A stretch of DNA of 41,447 nucleotides, from contig CAMJHP010000023.1 of NCBI GenBank assembly GCA_946405575.1, forward strand, positions 1 to 41,447, in the 5' to 3' direction. How positions within the stretch are numbered: position 1 is the first letter of the stretch; every line of letters starts with the position of its first letter. The stretch comes from an uncultured Bacteroidales bacterium. Lineage in GTDB: Bacteria; Bacteroidota; Bacteroidia; Bacteroidales; F082. The notes under the pieces were generated by a model. The model made no database searches. It had not been told where the DNA came from and was given only the letters and a program-made list of their open reading frames with translations. Below are positions 24,497 to 32,128 of the stretch, piece by piece. Position numbers and translations under genes: made by a program.

Positions 24497-26275
24497 TCAA
24501 TCCTCCGAAATCTCACTCATCATACTGCGATAAGCAGAGAACACGTTAGCTCGCGAAAGATAGCCGAGATATTTCCCTCCTTGGATAATAGGAATATTGT
24601 ATTTGCCCGACTTCTGGAACTTATGCACAATCTCCTCCATAGGCTCCTCAGGGTGGATAACGTAATCAGGAAGGACGGCAAAATTTTGGATGGATTGGTC
24701 GTAATAACTCGAATCGAAGAGGATGGGGCGCACATCATCGAACAGCACATGGCCACAAAAGAAACCTTCCTTGTCGACCACAGGGAAGATGTTGCGCTTC
24801 GACGACGACACTAAAGGCAACAGGTCGCCAAAAGTGCAGTTCGGATCAATAGGGCTGAAATTGGTCTCAATCAACTGATTGATTGCCATCATATTGAGAA
24901 TGCTCTTGTCTTTATTATGCGTTACCTCAACACCTTTCTCTGCCACGGCATTGGTATAAATGGAATGGTTGAAGAACAACCTATTGATAGCATATGCTAA
25001 GGCCGACACAATCATCAGGGGCACGATAAGCGCATACCCATTGGTGATTTCAGCAATAAGGAAAATTCCTGTCAAAGGTGCATGAAGCATACCTGCCACC
25101 AAACCACTCATACCTACGAGGGCAAACTTGGCTGGGTCTAAATCACCAATACCCAAATAGTTGACCAATGTAGCAAAAAATAATCCCGTAAAAGCTCCGA
25201 TAAACAAAGCAGGCGCAAAAGTGCCACCAACACCACCCGCACCGAAGGTGAAGGCCGTAGCAAAGGCTTTCAACAATATCATACCCGCAAACAAGATGAT
25301 GACTACCAAATCATATTCCTTGAAATGCGCAAACCAAGGATTGTTGAACACAGGGCTATAGTCGCCGCGCAAAGCCGAGTTGATGGCCTCATACCCTTCA
25401 CCGTAAAGTGCTGGAAACAAGAAAATTAAGACACCAAGCAAAGTTCCGCCGACGAGTAGGCGTTTCCATAGCGAAGCGATTTTCTTAAATCGTTTCTCCA
25501 CGCTGAAAGTCACCTTCAGAAAATAGGCCGAAACCAAACCCGCGAAAACGCCCAACAGCACATAATATATGGCATTGGACGGGATGAATCCCTCAGCGAT
25601 GACGGCTGGGTATTCCACCGTTTGGCCGAGAAAGAAGTATGCCGTCAAAATGGCCACAAACGAAGAGCAGATGATAGGCACTAACGCATTGAGAGACAGG
25701 TCAATCATAAACACCTCAAGGGCGAAGACAATGCCAGTGATAGGCGCTTGGAAAATAGCCGCCAAAGCCGCCGCGCCACCCATTCCGATGAGTTGGATGG
25801 TGTGCTTGTAGTCCAATTTCAGCAATTGCGCAATGTTGGAGCCTATGCTGCCGCCCGTCGAAACGGAAGGTCCTTCCAATCCCACCGAACCGCCAAAACC
25901 GACCGTCAAAGCACTGGTGACAATGCTCGACCATGTACTGCTGCGGCTCACCTTGCCCTTGTTTTTCGAGATGGCATAAAGAATACCCGGTATGCCGTGG
26001 CCCACCTCTTTTTTCAGGATGTATTTGCAAAACAGAATGGTCAGCAGGATGCCGATGGCGGGACAAATGAAATAGAGGAAATGCGCGTAGTTGAACTGCG
26101 CATTGATGACCACGTCGCGGATGCCATGCGCCAATTTCTTGATGATGACGGCGGCTGCACCAGCGCAAAAACCCGTCGGGATACTGAGTATCAGCATAAA
26201 ACGGCGGTCGGTCATATGTGTCGCCCGCCATTCGTTGAATTGGTCAATCCATCCGTTGAGTTTGTCCTTAAACAC
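24497..26275 (-). CDS. ClC-family chloride channel/transporter with CBS domains
   Basis: 592 residues if started at GTG 26275. No ATG is found between the upstream stop and Met 20 except in the repeat-derived 5' extension, which is rejected. The ClC membrane domain (about 20-440) carries GHGIPGILYAI, GSVGLEGPSVSTGG (the GxEGP motif with gating Glu), and GAGGVGGTFAPALFIGAF. About ten hydrophobic segments are visible. Two CBS domains occupy about 470-592 (e.g. FPVVDKEGFFCGHVLFDDV, IPIIQGGKYLGYLSRANV), probable nucleotide-sensing regulators. Role: anion transport or exchange at the cytoplasmic membrane. It is divergent from xth and convergent with tadA. A degenerate -7 box (TATTTTAG) lies at 26298-26305. 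Confidence 0.93.
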   Translation of the reverse strand: MFKDKLNGWIDQFNEWRATHMTDRRFMLILSIPTGFCAGAAAVIIKKLAHGIRDVVINAQFNYAHFLYFICPAIGILLTILFCKYILKKEVGHGIPGILYAISKNKGKVSRSSTWSSIVTSALTVGFGGSVGLEGPSVSTGGSIGSNIAQLLKLDYKHTIQLIGMGGAAALAAIFQAPITGIVFALEVFMIDLSLNALVPIICSSFVAILTAYFFLGQTVEYPAVIAEGFIPSNAIYYVLLGVFAGLVSAYFLKVTFSVEKRFKKIASLWKRLLVGGTLLGVLIFLFPALYGEGYEAINSALRGDYSPVFNNPWFAHFKEYDLVVIILFAGMILLKAFATAFTFGAGGVGGTFAPALFIGAFTGLFFATLVNYLGIGDLDPAKFALVGMSGLVAGMLHAPLTGIFLIAEITNGYALIVPLMIVSALAYAINRLFFNHSIYTNAVAEKGVEVTHNKDKSILNMMAINQLIETNFSPIDPNCTFGDLLPLVSSSKRNIFPVVDKEGFFCGHVLFDDVRPILFDSSYYDQSIQNFAVLPDYVIHPEEPMEEIVHKFQKSGKYNIPIIQGGKYLGYLSRANVFSAYRSMMSEISED

Positions 26276-26347
26276 GGTTTTTCTCGATTTTCGGCCGCTA
26301 AAATAGGAAAAAGTATCAAGCGAATCGAAAAGAAATGACTTTTTCAC

Positions 26348-26355
26348 TATTTTCG
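26348..26355 (+). promoter_or_regulatory. Possible -7 box for xth
   Basis: TATTTTCG resembles TAnnTTTG with one mismatch, 141 bp before ATG 26496. If used, the palindromic repeat at 26397-26471 would lie in the leader of the xth mRNA. Confidence 0.4.
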
Positions 26356-26396
26356 CAGCGTTAAAGGTTTCAAGACTTATGTCTACCGACCGCTTC

Positions 26397-26471
26397 GTGT
26401 CACTGCGAGGCACGAAGCAGTCCAAACAATCAACCTTCTGGATTGCTTCATCGTACCTCCTTGCAATGACG
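26397..26471. repeat. Dispersed inverted repeat in the xth leader
   Basis: The left arm (26397-26422, GTCACTGCGAGGCACGAAGC...) and right arm (26438-26471, TCTGGATTGCTTCATC... to CAATGACG) are imperfect inverted copies around a short spacer. A half copy occurs at 23907-23932. Read in one frame it gives SLRGTKQSK, a string often seen as spurious N-termini in annotations. It precedes the true xth start by 24 bp. Confidence 0.85.
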
Positions 26472-26495
26472 CATAACGCACAAAAAAATACCACT

Positions 26496-27257
26496 ATGAA
26501 AATCGTCAGCTACAATGTGAACGGCATCCGCGCTGCCATCAACAAGGGTCTGTTGCAATGGATCAATGACTACCAACCTGATGTACTATGCTTTCAAGAA
26601 CTGAAGGCTACTCCCGACCAAATTCCCTTGATGGACTTCGAGATGATGGGATACTATCATTATTGGTTCCCTGCACAAAAAAAAGGCTATAGTGGCGTAG
26701 GTCTCATCACAAAACAGAAGCCAGACAACGTGGCTTATGGTATGAACGAACCACTTTACGATAACGAGGGCCGCTTTCTTCGTGCCGACTTCGGCGACCT
26801 CTCCGTGGTCAGTGTCTATCATCCTTCAGGCACCACGGGCGACGAGCGCCAAGCCTTCAAGATGGTGTGGTTAGATTTCTTCCGCAACTATGTCAACAAT
26901 CTGAGGAAAGAACGTCCCAATCTCGTACTTTCTGGTGACTACAACATCTGCCACGAAGACATTGACATTAACAATCCAAGAAAGCACGACACAATGTCGG
27001 GCTTCCTGCCCGAGGAACGCCAATGGATGACGGACTTCCTCAGCGATGGTTACATCGACAGTTTCAGACATTTGGTGAAGGAACCTAACAACTACAGTTG
27101 GTGGAGCTTCCGTGCCGGTGCCCGAGCAAAGAATCTTGGTTGGCGCATCGATTACCATATGGTCACCAGCAATATGGAAAGCCGCATCGCCAACGTGGGC
27201 ATTCTACCCGATGTAATGCACTCTGACCACTGCCCTATTGTACTCGAATTGACATGA
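26496..27257 (+). CDS. xth: Exodeoxyribonuclease III
   Basis: 253 residues from ATG 26496 (MKIVSYNVNGIRAA); a longer in-frame start at 26379 is rejected because its extra residues are encoded by the dispersed repeat. Xth is an AP endonuclease and 3'-5' exonuclease of base-excision repair. Motifs of the EEP family: NVNGIRA, CFQELKATPDQIP (catalytic Glu; the common sequence is QETK), SGDYNICHEDID, WRIDYHMVTSN and HSDHCPIVLEL. Length is normal. A tRNA gene follows after 60 bp. Confidence 0.96.
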   Translation: MKIVSYNVNGIRAAINKGLLQWINDYQPDVLCFQELKATPDQIPLMDFEMMGYYHYWFPAQKKGYSGVGLITKQKPDNVAYGMNEPLYDNEGRFLRADFGDLSVVSVYHPSGTTGDERQAFKMVWLDFFRNYVNNLRKERPNLVLSGDYNICHEDIDINNPRKHDTMSGFLPEERQWMTDFLSDGYIDSFRHLVKEPNNYSWWSFRAGARAKNLGWRIDYHMVTSNMESRIANVGILPDVMHSDHCPIVLELT

Positions 27258-27293
27258 TTTTAAAAACATATGCTTCCATTTCAGAAAAAGTAG

Positions 27294-27301
27294 TACCTTT
27301 G
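27294..27301 (+). promoter_or_regulatory. -7 box of tRNA-Arg
   Basis: TACCTTTG matches TAnnTTTG and lies 17 bp before the tRNA 5' end. Confidence 0.65.
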
Positions 27302-27317
27302 CAGCGAATTTATACTA

Positions 27318-27389
27318 GGCCTTATAGTTCAAGGGATAGAACGGAAGTTTCCTAAACTTTAAATCTAGGTTCGAGTCCTAGTGGGGCTA
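27318..27389 (+). tRNA. tRNA-Arg (anticodon CCT)
   Basis: A complete cloverleaf of 72 bases can be folded by hand: acceptor GGCCTTA/TGGGGCT (with G-T pairs, including the first), D-stem GTTC/GAAC, anticodon stem GAAGT/ACTTT with loop TTCCTAA and anticodon CCT at 27351-27353, T-stem CTAGG/CCTAG with loop TTCGAGT, discriminator A. The 3' CCA is not encoded. It reads AGG codons. Its own promoter box and a strong terminator flank it. Confidence 0.93.
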
Positions 27390-27400
27390 CAAAAGTCAAA

Positions 27401-27446
27401 AACAGCAAATAATTGATTATCAATTGTTTGTTGTTTCTTTTTATTT
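27401..27446 (+). terminator. Rho-independent terminator of tRNA-Arg
   Basis: AACAGCAAATAATTG (27401-27415) pairs with CAATTGTTTGTTGTT (27421-27435), 15 pairs with two G-T, around a five-base loop, then TCTTTTTATTT. Confidence 0.85.
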
Positions 27447-27498
27447 CTAACCGAAAATAATAAAAACCATAAATGAGCGTTTTCATTCTATAATTTTG

Positions 27499-27506
27499 TA
27501 TCTTTA
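27499..27506 (+). promoter_or_regulatory. Putative -7 box for porZ
   Basis: TATCTTTA differs at the last base from TAnnTTTG, with TTTTC about 20 bp upstream, and lies 18 bp before the porZ ATG. Confidence 0.55.
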
Positions 27507-27524
27507 CCGCCCAATATCTTTATT

Positions 27525-29849
27525 ATGAACAAACTGAAATCTACCCTCTTCATAGCCGTATGGTTCGTTACTTCTTTTGCCTTGGCTCAAGATGGTGTTT
27601 CCATCGGTAACTGGCGCACCCACTTGCCCTATCAAAAAGTGATTGGCGTTCAGCCTGTCGGCAATAAGATTTATGCCGCTACGCAGTATGAATTGTTTTA
27701 CTATGATACTGAAGACAATTCCATCAACATCCTCAACAAAATCAATGGCTTGTCTGATATCGGCATCAGTACCATCGGCTACAACGAAAGCCAACGCAAA
27801 CTCTTTGTTGCCTATACCAATGCCAACATTGACCTCATTGATATTAATGGCAATATCAAGAATATGACTGACATCAAGGACAACAAGAGTATCATAGGAA
27901 ATAAAAACATTAATCATATTTACTTCCAAGATGATCTAGCTTATGTATCTTGTGGTTTTGGAATTGTTGTCTTTGATTTGAAGAAGGAAGAGGTAAAAGA
28001 CACTTATTATATTGGAAATCAAGGCGATGCTGTAAATGTTACAGATGTAGCCATCTACAATGGCCGAATCTATGCATGTACTAATGATGGTGTGTATTAT
28101 GCTTCACAAGACGCTCAAAACTTAGCCAACTATGCTGCCTGGCATTTCGACAACAGTCTCATTCATCCTCATCTGGCTTACACCGAGATGGAAGTGTTTG
28201 GAGACAAACTACTTCTCAACTATGATGGTGGCTATAATGCCGATACCCTCTTTGTGTTCAACGGTAGCCAATGGACTTACTTCAACAAACAAAATGTCAG
28301 CCAAATACAAGAATTGCGCGCCTACGCAGACCGTCTTCTTGTGTCCAACAGATACAACACCATTGTGTATGACATCAACTTCAATGCCATACAAACCATA
28401 TACTCACCCGGTGGATCCATAGAACCTTTATCTACAGCTTTCGATAGCAGCGGAAATTACTGGATTGGTGACACCAAACGCGGCCTCATCAAGACCTCAG
28501 ATGGTTGGAATAATATGGACGTTAAGCCCAATGGTACAGCTTCGAAAAACGCTTTTGAACTTCAATCCTGTGGCGATCAAGTATGGATTGCCACAGGTGG
28601 TCATGCCTCCAATTGGAGCAAACGCTATATGAAAGAAGGCTTAGCTCGCTTCGACGGATCCTGGACCATTCTCAATTACACAACTCTTCCAGACTTCGAC
28701 GACTACTCCGATTTCGTTTGCACTGCCACAAACCCCAACGACCCATCAGTCACCTACGTAGGCACCTGGGGTAACGGCATTTTGAAATTCAAAGACAACG
28801 AATTGGTAGAAGTGTACAATGCCAATAACAGCTCTCTTGATTATTGGGTACAAGACCCCAGCCTCATCAATGTGAGTGGTCTAGCCTTTGACAGTCATGG
28901 CAACCTTTGGGTGGCCAACACCGGTGCCATCAAACTCCTTTCGGTGATGGAGCCCAATGGCACCTGGCATTCCTTCAATTTAGGCGGCTCATTGAGTGGT
29001 ATTGACATCGGTACGCTACTCATTGACAAAAACGACTACAAGTGGATAATCAGACGTGGTGGAGAAGTTCTCGTCTTCAATGACAATGGCACTTTCGACA
29101 ACCCTGCCGACGACCAAACCGTCAATCTTAATACAGCCATAGGAAACGGACACTTGGCTGGGGCCGTCAATTGCCTCACTGTCGACAACAAAGGTGAAGT
29201 TTGGGCCGGCACAGACAAAGGTCCCTGCCTCTTCGAAGACACAAAAAAGATTTTTAGCGGAGGCAACTTCGATGCCATACAAAAAGAAGTGCCACGCAAC
29301 GATGGTACTAACCAATACGACTACCTCTTCGCAGAATCAAACGTGCTTTCAATGGCATCCTTGGAAGGTGCCAACCAAATCTGGTTCGGCCTCGAATCGG
29401 GTGTCTATCTTATGTCATTAGATGGCAAACCCAAGGAAATCCATTACTTCAACACCGATAACAGCCCTTTATTGGACAATGCCGTCACCACTATGGCTAT
29501 CGATAAGAGTGGCGAGGTGTTTTTCGGTACAGCTAGTGGTGTCATCTCTTTTCGCGGTGAATATGCAACTCCAGAACCTCAAGTCAGCGATGTGATTGCC
29601 TATCCCAATCCCGTCAGACTTGATTACAATGGCTTTGTGGGCATCAAAGGTTTGGTTGCCAACTCATTGGTGAGAATTACAACAGTTGATGGTACCTTCG
29701 TCACCCAGTTGATTTCAGAAGGAGGACAAGCGGTATGGGACTGCACTACCATCAATGGTGAGAAAGTGGAACCTGGAGTGTATCTCATCTTCGTCAGCAC
29801 CAAGCAAGGCACCGACAAATTTGCCACCAAAATCCTGATTATGAACTGA
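27525..29849 (+). CDS. porZ: Type IX secretion system attachment-complex protein PorZ
   Basis: 774 residues, close to the size of Porphyromonas gingivalis PorZ. A signal peptide (cleavage near ALAQ, residue 22) is followed by two beta-propeller domains of two-component-regulator propeller type (repeats such as GLSDIGISTIGYN, LAFDSHGNLWVAN, LTVDNKGEVWAGTDKG, MAIDKSGEVFFGTASG) and a C-terminal beta-sandwich (about 690-774) that resembles a sorting domain (IAYPNPVRLDYNG, GVYLIFVSTKQG, FATKILIMN). In P. gingivalis PorZ works with PorU, PorV and PorQ on the cell surface and binds anionic LPS during cargo attachment. It overlaps recO by TGATG, an order seen in related bacteria. Strong call by length, architecture and neighbour. 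Confidence 0.88.
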   Translation: MNKLKSTLFIAVWFVTSFALAQDGVSIGNWRTHLPYQKVIGVQPVGNKIYAATQYELFYYDTEDNSINILNKINGLSDIGISTIGYNESQRKLFVAYTNANIDLIDINGNIKNMTDIKDNKSIIGNKNINHIYFQDDLAYVSCGFGIVVFDLKKEEVKDTYYIGNQGDAVNVTDVAIYNGRIYACTNDGVYYASQDAQNLANYAAWHFDNSLIHPHLAYTEMEVFGDKLLLNYDGGYNADTLFVFNGSQWTYFNKQNVSQIQELRAYADRLLVSNRYNTIVYDINFNAIQTIYSPGGSIEPLSTAFDSSGNYWIGDTKRGLIKTSDGWNNMDVKPNGTASKNAFELQSCGDQVWIATGGHASNWSKRYMKEGLARFDGSWTILNYTTLPDFDDYSDFVCTATNPNDPSVTYVGTWGNGILKFKDNELVEVYNANNSSLDYWVQDPSLINVSGLAFDSHGNLWVANTGAIKLLSVMEPNGTWHSFNLGGSLSGIDIGTLLIDKNDYKWIIRRGGEVLVFNDNGTFDNPADDQTVNLNTAIGNGHLAGAVNCLTVDNKGEVWAGTDKGPCLFEDTKKIFSGGNFDAIQKEVPRNDGTNQYDYLFAESNVLSMASLEGANQIWFGLESGVYLMSLDGKPKEIHYFNTDNSPLLDNAVTTMAIDKSGEVFFGTASGVISFRGEYATPEPQVSDVIAYPNPVRLDYNGFVGIKGLVANSLVRITTVDGTFVTQLISEGGQAVWDCTTINGEKVEPGVYLIFVSTKQGTDKFATKILIMN

Positions 29850-30577
29850 TGGACGATACAATCCAAGGCATAGTCCTGCAATCCATCCGCTATGGTGACA
29901 CCAGCCTCATCGTGAAGGTTTTTACCCGAAACTATGGTTTGCGCTCTTATATAGTTAAAGGAGCTTTCAACCACAATTCGAAAAACCGTGCCGCTTTGTT
30001 TCAGAATCTTCACCTTATTAATTATGTTGAAGTCGGAAAGCCCAACAAGAGCAATTTAGGTTATTTGAAAGATGTCCAACTCACTACGATTTACCAAAGC
30101 ATACCTTTTGTAATGAACAAAACGTCCATCTTAATGTATATCAGTGAATTACTTTCAAAAACTTTAACAGCAGAGCAGGAACAAAACGAAACATTGTATG
30201 ATTTTATTGCCAAATCATTGCACTGGTTAGACTTGGTAGAAAAAGACTATACCAACTTCCCTTTGTTCTTTACTTTGGAATTGACTCGTCACCTCGGTTT
30301 TTATCCAAAAAACAACTACTCAACAGGCTACTATTTTGATATGATGGAAGGTTTGTTTGCTCGCGACTATCCATTACATCCTTATTATTTTGAGGCTGAA
30401 ACGGCTCTACAGCTTTCACAATTGCTCAATATAGGCATAGATGAAGTATGCCGTTTGCCTATACGAGTAAACCAACGACGTAAATTGTTAGAAGGTCTCA
30501 TTGTCTTTATGCGCCTCCATACCCCAGTGATGAAAGATTTCCATTCGCACGAGGTACTGAAGATAGTATTAGAATAA
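29849..30577 (+). CDS. recO: DNA repair protein RecO
   Basis: 242 residues; the ATG overlaps the porZ stop (TGATG). RecO helps load RecA on SSB-covered DNA with RecF and RecR. The N-terminal OB-fold shows IQGIVLQSIRYGDTSLIVKVFTRNYGLRSYIVKG, split here as IVLQSIRYGDTSLIVKVFT and GLRSYIVKGAF, and the helical part continues to the C-terminus. The zinc-binding cysteines found in many RecO proteins are absent, as is usual in Bacteroidota. A bidirectional terminator follows. Confidence 0.93.
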   Translation: MDDTIQGIVLQSIRYGDTSLIVKVFTRNYGLRSYIVKGAFNHNSKNRAALFQNLHLINYVEVGKPNKSNLGYLKDVQLTTIYQSIPFVMNKTSILMYISELLSKTLTAEQEQNETLYDFIAKSLHWLDLVEKDYTNFPLFFTLELTRHLGFYPKNNYSTGYYFDMMEGLFARDYPLHPYYFEAETALQLSQLLNIGIDEVCRLPIRVNQRRKLLEGLIVFMRLHTPVMKDFHSHEVLKIVLE

Positions 30578-30578
30578 A

Positions 30579-30599
30579 AAAGCCAGCTAAGCTGGCTTT
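30579..30599. terminator. Bidirectional terminator between recO and the coiled-coil gene
   Basis: AAAGCCAGC-TAA-GCTGGCTTT is a perfect hairpin with A-rich sequence on the left and T-rich sequence on the right, directly after the recO stop. It can end transcripts from both convergent genes. Confidence 0.9.
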
Positions 30600-30621
30600 A
30601 ATCTTAAACATACAATATCTA

Positions 30622-31536
30622 TCACTTCAAATCTATGGCGGTCTGTCCAATCAGTTTGCCACCTTGTTCATACACATCGATAAAATAGGTACCCGGCATC
30701 ATCTCGTATGCATCCGACTTTACATAATAGGCACGCACTGCAGTTTCTTTACCATCGTAATTGACCCTTACTTTTTCTGTAAACTGTAATGTCTCGCCAT
30801 TAGATTTGAAAGAATATTCGTCACCCGTACCTTTGCTGATAATAGCACGCGTAGGGTCAGCAATGCGTACATAGAACAATTTGGTTCCAGGTTGAACAAT
30901 GTCATTGGCAGCCACTGTGAAGTCAATCCTAATGCGCTCAGCGCGACTTGCCCTATCGGTAGTAGTCTCGTTTCCATTCCCTTTAAAACGTACCGCTTGG
31001 ACTGTATAATTGAATAATTTCAATGTTGCAGCCTGATTTACTTTATTGGTCAACTCTTCCGCACGACGGGTAAGGTCTGTGTTTTGACGACGTTCATTTT
31101 GGAATTCTTCGCGGATTCGTTCATTTTCTGCCACCAACTCACGGTTGACAGTGTAAAGTGAGTCCATTTGGCGTACATAATGCTGTGAAATCTCCTGCAA
31201 GGCAGCCAATTTTTTCTTGACACGATTGTAATCCCATTGCGAATCAAGGAGTTTCTTGATTTCGATGGCATCGGCTTGGATAATACTATCTTTCTCAGCC
31301 AATTGTTGACTCAGCTCACCATAGTTGTCTTTTAAGTCATTATGCACTTTCAACAAGCTATCAACCTCAGCTTGAAAATCATGACGCTGCATTTCTTTCT
31401 CAGCCTCAAGAACCTCTTTGTCATTCTTCAAAGAAGAATTGCGCACCAAAAGGAAGGCTAATGCAATGGCTAGAACACCAAGCACAGCATATAGCCATAT
31501 AGGTTGATCTTTCTTTTTTTTATTCTCTGTTTCCAT
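30622..31536 (-). CDS. Single-pass membrane coiled-coil protein, conserved in Bacteroidota
   Basis: 304 residues. A short Lys-rich cytoplasmic N-terminus is followed by one membrane helix (about 12-31), a long coiled coil (about 34-175; e.g. VDSLLKVHNDLKDNYGELSQ, RQMDSLYTVNRELVAENERI), and a globular C-terminal domain (about 178-304; FTVAANDIVQPGTKLFYVRI, PGTYFIDVYEQGGKLIGQTA). Proteins of this layout occur across Bacteroidota, often annotated as hypothetical or as chromosome-partitioning/SMC-like because of the coiled coil; the function is not established. The C-terminal half looks like a periplasmic beta-sandwich. The gene lies 58 bp after the NusG-like gene, so it may be the last gene of the gldH-wza-wzc operon or have its own start. 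Confidence 0.8.
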   Translation of the reverse strand: METENKKKKDQPIWLYAVLGVLAIALAFLLVRNSSLKNDKEVLEAEKEMQRHDFQAEVDSLLKVHNDLKDNYGELSQQLAEKDSIIQADAIEIKKLLDSQWDYNRVKKKLAALQEISQHYVRQMDSLYTVNRELVAENERIREEFQNERRQNTDLTRRAEELTNKVNQAATLKLFNYTVQAVRFKGNGNETTTDRASRAERIRIDFTVAANDIVQPGTKLFYVRIADPTRAIISKGTGDEYSFKSNGETLQFTEKVRVNYDGKETAVRAYYVKSDAYEMMPGTYFIDVYEQGGKLIGQTAIDLK

Positions 31537-31594
31537 AGTATAATTGATTTAATACACTGCAAAAATTGAAAAAACTAATTTCATCAAAGCACCT

Positions 31595-32128
31595 TCACAC
31601 AGGTTCCACTTTCGCTCGAGGAAGATGAACCGGAATATACTGTCCCACCACATCAATGAAGACTATCAAATGACGTTTGTTTCTGATGGTATCCAATTTG
31701 CCAACTAATCCTTTCATAGGCCCATTGATAATCCTAACCATCTGCCCCTCTTTCAAATCTGCATTGTTCTGCATCTTGTATTCCTCACCACACTCATATT
31801 CACTGACAAACTTTTTGATGGCGAGAATTTGGTTCTCGGGGACAACAACGGCTTGTCTCTCAAAAGTGACAAATTTAATCACACCATAGGTATTCAAAAT
31901 CGGAATGTGTTCTTTCTCATTAGAATAGACGAACACATATGATCGAAACAACGGTTCTTCCACTTTCTTTTTTCGGTCGCTCCACTTTTTAATCTGTGTA
32001 ATCAAAGGCAAATAGGCTTGATAACCATTATCCACAAGTTGAGCCAAAACCTTTTTCTCTGCACGCGACCTAACATAGAGGGCGTGCCAGAACCTTTCGT
32101 CACGACTATCAATAACTAAAGAATCCAT
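31595..32128 (-). CDS. NusG-like transcription antiterminator (UpxY type)
   Basis: 177 residues; ATG 32128 overlaps the Wzc stop (TAATG). The NGN domain starts FWHALYVRSRAEKKVLAQL and contains YLPLITQIKKWSDRKKKVEEPLF and RSYVFVY; a KOW domain follows (LKEGQMVRIINGPMKGLVGKLD, about 125-150). UpxY proteins of Bacteroides reduce termination in capsule operons and are normally encoded at the start of the operon. Here it sits behind the export and kinase genes, and no glycosyltransferases follow. Loose alternatives are other NusG paralogues; the true nusG is normally next to rplK and is not expected here. Confidence 0.9.
   Translation of the reverse strand: MDSLVIDSRDERFWHALYVRSRAEKKVLAQLVDNGYQAYLPLITQIKKWSDRKKKVEEPLFRSYVFVYSNEKEHIPILNTYGVIKFVTFERQAVVVPENQILAIKKFVSEYECGEEYKMQNNADLKEGQMVRIINGPMKGLVGKLDTIRNKRHLIVFIDVVGQYIPVHLPRAKVEPV

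Noticed and set aside
26276..26494. Longer N-terminus for the ClC protein
   Set aside because: The extra residues are encoded by the dispersed repeat and by leader DNA; GTG 26275 gives a normal ClC N-terminus.
26379..26495. Longer N-terminus for Xth (SLRGTKQSK...)
   Set aside because: The added residues come from the dispersed repeat; ATG 26496 gives the conserved Xth start.
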